Assembly: GCA_914767715.1 (NCBI GenBank)
Contig: OU612075.1
Span: 20,150,001-20,214,000 of the forward strand
DNA length: 64,000 nucleotides
Reading direction: 5' to 3'
DNA from: Membranipora membranacea
Lineage: Eukaryota; Bryozoa; Gymnolaemata; Cheilostomatida; Membraniporidae
Part shown: positions 60,701 through 64,000 of the stretch, piece after piece
Layout of the letters: each line of letters begins with the position of its first letter
Position numbering within the stretch: position 1 is the stretch's first letter
The notes under the pieces: model-generated
Database searches by the model: none
The model's input: only the letters and a program-made list of their open reading frames with translations
Told to the model about the DNA's origin: nothing
Position numbers and translations under genes: made by a program

Positions 60701-63491
60701 ATAGCCTGTCTTGAGAAGCTTTGTTGATGGAAGGGAGGAGGGGCAAAAGCTTGTCAACTCCCCAGCATATCTTGTGGAGGCTGACAGTGACATTTATGGT
60801 TTATTTCAAGCTGTTTGGAGATATACGAATATGATGCCTGGTCACCATAATATTACTGCAACATAAGGCTGATACTGCAAAATTTTGGTCCAAGTTGATG
60901 CGCTGCACTTGCAGATGCCTAAATGCCATTGGCATGACAAAATCAGCAGGAGCGTAGTGTGCAAACCATCTGTTATTTGGTGGCCCTGATTCCAATGCCT
61001 TCTTGCAACTAGTAGTTGAAATCATTTTGACAACAAATTTTTGCTCACAAACTAGGTCATGCACCTTTGATTGTAAGCTTATAGTCAGTCTGCAAAGCTG
61101 ATAAGTAGCTTCAGCTCGAGATTTGAAAACTAAATTTTGAACTCAATCGAGTAAAGTAAAACCCACAATTAATGATAGAATAACTCCTTAGTTTCTTACC
61201 TTGCATCATGTCTAGATTGGTTATAAGGTCTGCTTTAGAGAGAATGTATATCGGGGAAGCATCCAAGAGGATATCATGAAGAAGTCTGCTAGGGTAAGCT
61301 ACATCCAATGGTAGGTACGCTCCACCTGTTTGATAAAAACAAAGAATAACGAAAGGTTAAAATTTCACACCAAGGTCTAGGTATGCAGACCATAGAGTAT
61401 ATAAACAACCTGTAGCTGTAGGCTATATTAAGTCTATCACACATTCTATTGTTCGTGTGCACCAAAGTCTGGGAACATAGACTGTGGTGATTAAAATTTA
61501 GAACTAGAGTTTAACTTGAGTATAATTTAGTTATAGTCTACAGGTTCGCTCTTCAAGTGAACCAAAATTAAAAATATACAATCGATGTTCGAATGACAGG
61601 CCAAATTAAAGACATTGACCAAGTCATCACCTAGCATAAACTTGAAAACTCAGACAAGCTGAGCTAGCATCAATGGGGTTGCAGTTTACTTGAATCTAAT
61701 TATTGGAACATCATTTAGTTTTACGAAAGCTGGGGAATTAGCAGTTTTCTCTTGGGCTAATTCTGTGTCAGTATGACACAAAGCTGTTACTATTGGTGTG
61801 CAGTAATTTGTTTAGGTGTGAGAGTAGAAAATCATTAATTAAATCCAAAATCATGCCTACTCATTTTGTTAGTACTTTTGCAGAGTCATGGCATGCAAAC
61901 TCCCTGGCTTTACCAAGCTTGATCCATTTGATTGCATTGGGAGATGCTCCCCTCCACTGGACTGGACTGTGACTAGTGGAAGAGGAGCAAACTGGATCAA
62001 ACTTGATTTAGGTCAGACTCATATTCATGATCTGTAACCTAACGTCAGCGCTGAAACTTGGGCCAAGATCCCAAGCAAGTAATCAGATGCAATGATAGTT
62101 TTTATATCGCCGATCTAGTCAAGAAGGGAGAAAGCTCACGTTTTGGAACGTGCACCCACATCCTTGATATCATTAGCTAAATTTGTTCCGTCATTGCAGT
62201 TAGGGTAATCTTCAAACAACTGCAGTCTGCAGCCGTATACGATAACAATCAAGCAAATGACGCTACATGTAAATTCCACCAATACAACTCTGCATCACCT
62301 CTATTCCATAGCAACTACACCCCGGAAAGCTTTGTGGATCATTGAGTGTTACTTAAATCAGCATGTTGGATAATTACTACTGCCGGTTTTGTGGGAACGC
62401 AAGCAATGAGAGATCTCTGACGTCAGATTAACTTCCCCTGTACAAGGAAAGTGTGCTGTATGGTTTTTTTTCAAGTACATTATAGACTAGGGCAATATCA
62501 TATGTAGTCAGCCAGAAACCAAGCTCAGATCTGAATCACTATCAGCTAAACTGAATGATGGATGATGCTTTCCTTTTTCAGTTTCTACTACTCCATTATA
62601 ATGTATTACATTGATACTTGATACGGGAATAGAATGTATATGTATGAGGTGCTCACCTGCTTTGAGAATGGCCACATAGCTGATGACGTATTCAAGATTC
62701 TTATCCATATATATTCCAACACAGCTATCTGGGACAACTCCTTTAAGCCTTAGAAATTTGGCCAGTCTATCTGTGATGTCGTCTAGTTCGGCATAAGTCA
62801 TGCTACCTACAATGAAACAGCAGAGGCAGTCCTCACAAGCCTGAAATTGTTGCTTGCTAAAGTTTATCATGTGCATCTGAAAGGTGGTAACCCGGTGCAT
62901 ACAGAAAATAAACATCAGCCAGCCAAAAGGTGAATCTGGACCAGTCATAAGATTTATTTCAAAAAGCTGTTGGCAATAAAATGGCACTGTAAATTGCAGC
63001 ATTTTATGATTAATTAAAAATATTTATAATATATGTACTTAATTATAATGGTGAACAAAGCCATGAATTTTGTTATTAGCCCAGCAAGTCCAGGAGTGTA
63101 GAAGCAATGGCTAAATAAAAACCGAGTACTTTCAATGCACAAGACCGGAGGTTCAGCTTGATGAAAATATAGCTATGCAGCTGAAAAAATATAAATGTGC
63201 ACAAAATATACACAATGCCATGCTGTAATCCCTTCCTAAATTAAAACCTTGTGCCATGTTAGAAGAGACATTTATTTTAACCGATGCACGATACCGGTAT
63301 AGAACTAAACATCATCTTACATCTTCCTACATCCAACAGTTTGAGATTATTTTCCAAGTAGTGAGTGTGTAGCTTTACTCACCATTCTGACTGACAACAG
63401 CAACAGTATTTGGAGTTTTCTTCGCCTGCCTAGAGAACATATCTGGCAGTAACCCCAGGGTCGTGTAGTCCGTAACTGCAACTTCCCCCAT
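48790..63491 (-). CDS. NRPS-like carboxylic acid reductase (adenylation-thiolation-reductase), 1033 aa, 20 exons
   Basis: Exons on the complement: 63383-63491, 62657-62806, 61200-61325, 60471-60617, 59785-59916, 58125-58290, 57477-57627, 56916-57029, 56362-56580, 55843-56039, 55343-55531, 54645-54860, 53280-53415, 52800-52944, 52359-52560, 51759-51994, 51065-51221, 50541-50612, 49360-49422, 48790-48964. All phases agree (3102 nt). Adenylation domain ~10-515: MTYAELD, ILKAGGAYLPLD, VVYSSGTTGKPKG, NLYSISESHD, GDWGYLLSDGSLEICGR, RGYSIEVQ and ASGKLDKKALP with its catalytic Lys. Thiolation domain ~530-605: FFDLGGHSLLAAKLL, Ser569 for phosphopantetheine. Thioester reductase ~645-1030: GSTGFLG, IIHAAAYVN, HYIST and YSQTK (Tyr829, Lys833). 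It should activate an acid with ATP and release it with NAD(P)H as aldehyde or alcohol. Ile209 replaces the usual alpha-amino-binding Asp. A splice acceptor ends one base before the ATG. Confidence 0.93.
50357..50467. repeat. Small palindromic MITE; related copy near 57.36-57.46 kb
   Basis: GTTTGCTCC..TGTGGTGG..GGGTATC at the left mirrors GATACCC..CCACCACA..GGAGCAAAC at the right around GGCGCAGCGCC, making a ~111-bp hairpin in an intron of the NRPS-like gene. A diverged relative with the same motifs (GTGGA, GATACCCGACTTTTGCA, CACCACAGAGG) lies at about 57355-57455 in another intron of the same gene. Confidence 0.7.
51396..51638 (-). other. Candidate in-frame cassette exon in the reductase domain
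   Basis: Between reductase exons 51759-51994 and 51065-51221 lies a 243-nt open segment. On the minus strand it is bounded by an acceptor (ACATCTTACAG) and a donor (TTTG/GTGAGC). Both junctions are phase 1, exactly matching its neighbours, so including it would add 81 codons without a frame change. The canonical reductase sequence reads through without it (SILQ joined to ALTKLQCAPDIDWELE). Its first third shares a short dispersed repeat with about 15.55-15.63 kb; the rest (EGGEVLYHGHNFLNLSEDHV region) is protein-like but unrecognised. Confidence 0.4.
59971..60194. mobile_element. CAGGGG-type MITE, 224 bp
   Basis: The ends are inverted repeats: CAGGGGGTCTTTCAATTAG at the left and, on the opposite strand, CAGGGGGGTCTTTCAATTAG at the right, differing by one G. 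CAGGGG ends are typical of hAT MITEs, but I see no clear 8-bp target duplication. It lies in an intron of the NRPS-like gene between the exons encoding adenylation motifs A3 and A4. Confidence 0.75.
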
Positions 63492-64000
63492 CCTGCAACC
63501 ATTAAACAATAAACTCATGATTCGCAGTTACGGGAATGTTATTTTTAAGCGTGAAGACGCAGTTTGAAAATCCAGCTCTACTCTGTATGTCCTATGGATT
63601 TGGCAGCTACGCTATGCACTTTGTTCTTGCAGCTGGCTGGCGAACTCTGCAAGCAAATGATGCTTCCAAATTTCATATTCAGTTCACCCTGTTTATTTGT
63701 GAATCTTAAAATTAAATAACAAAATTATAGTAAATCAATAAGTTTTCTTATGGCAAACCACCCACTAAAAGCTTTAAGTTTTGATGCTAAGGACTAACCT
63801 TAATTGTTTGCTGCCGAATGCTGCCGAATTCTTCTGTATGTTTATAAGACAGATATAAAGCTGCTTATTATCCTTGTGAAGCTATTATTTGTTACAGTCC
63901 AATAAGACCCTCACAATAAATTCATTTACAAAAGTATGGATTTTTCTCGGCCTAATCGTGTCAATATACTCTAGACTCCAAGTCTGGTTTGAAGTTTTCT
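63492..64000. other. Upstream region of the NRPS-like gene
   Basis: An acceptor (TAATGGTTGCAG followed by G then ATG) directly precedes the start codon, so a non-coding first exon should lie above it, or the message is trans-spliced. No TATA box or donor stands out clearly in the remaining 500 bases, and the promoter may lie beyond the window. Confidence 0.4.

Overview
This is animal nuclear DNA. Coding sequence is broken into short exons with GT..AG introns of about 0.3 to 2 kb (one is 15.9 kb), two TATA boxes sit at plausible distances from start codons, and the rest is AT-rich and full of foldback and terminal-inverted-repeat elements, a tRNA-derived SINE, microsatellites and an 11-bp satellite. 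The gene set (tubulin tyrosine ligase, WSC+apple secreted proteins, an NRPS-like adenylation-thiolation-reductase enzyme) suggests a non-vertebrate metazoan. I cannot name the phylum. All gene models were joined by hand from splice signals and reading phase; none was checked against transcripts.

Layout. 1-9.7 kb: no convincing gene; a ~775-bp tandem repeat at the left edge, a 137-bp duplication, a TTAA-flanked MITE and a hairpin. 9.7-13.8 kb (+): a complete five-exon gene for an unrecognised 271-residue secreted glycoprotein, with TATA box and poly(A) signal. 15.6-39.3 kb (-): tubulin tyrosine ligase in eight exons. Its 15.9-kb fourth intron holds three tandem same-strand genes for small secreted WSC+PAN/apple proteins (A at 21.9-23.8, B at 26.7-28.9, C at 30.5-32.9). 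Copy C is broken by a 288-bp transposon-like insertion with an 8-bp target duplication. 40.6-41.8 kb (-): a Myb/SANT-like protein with a long 11-residue-repeat coiled coil. 44.2-48.2 kb (-): a five-exon short-chain dehydrogenase/reductase (SDR) whose first intron carries 45 units of an 11-bp satellite. 48.8-63.5 kb (-): a 20-exon, 1033-residue single-module NRPS-like enzyme, adenylation-thiolation-thioester reductase, with every core catalytic motif present.

How the genes may work together. The NRPS-like enzyme should activate a carboxylic acid, load it on its own phosphopantetheine arm and release it reductively as an aldehyde. The SDR lies only 566 bp downstream on the same strand and could reduce that aldehyde. 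The adenylation domain lacks the aspartate that grips the alpha-amino group of ordinary amino acids, so the substrate is probably not a standard alpha-amino acid. The domain order A-T-R followed by a separate SDR resembles a split version of the fungal A-T-R-R glycine-betaine reductase. That comparison is inference and is the most interesting lead in the window. The other genes look unrelated to it.
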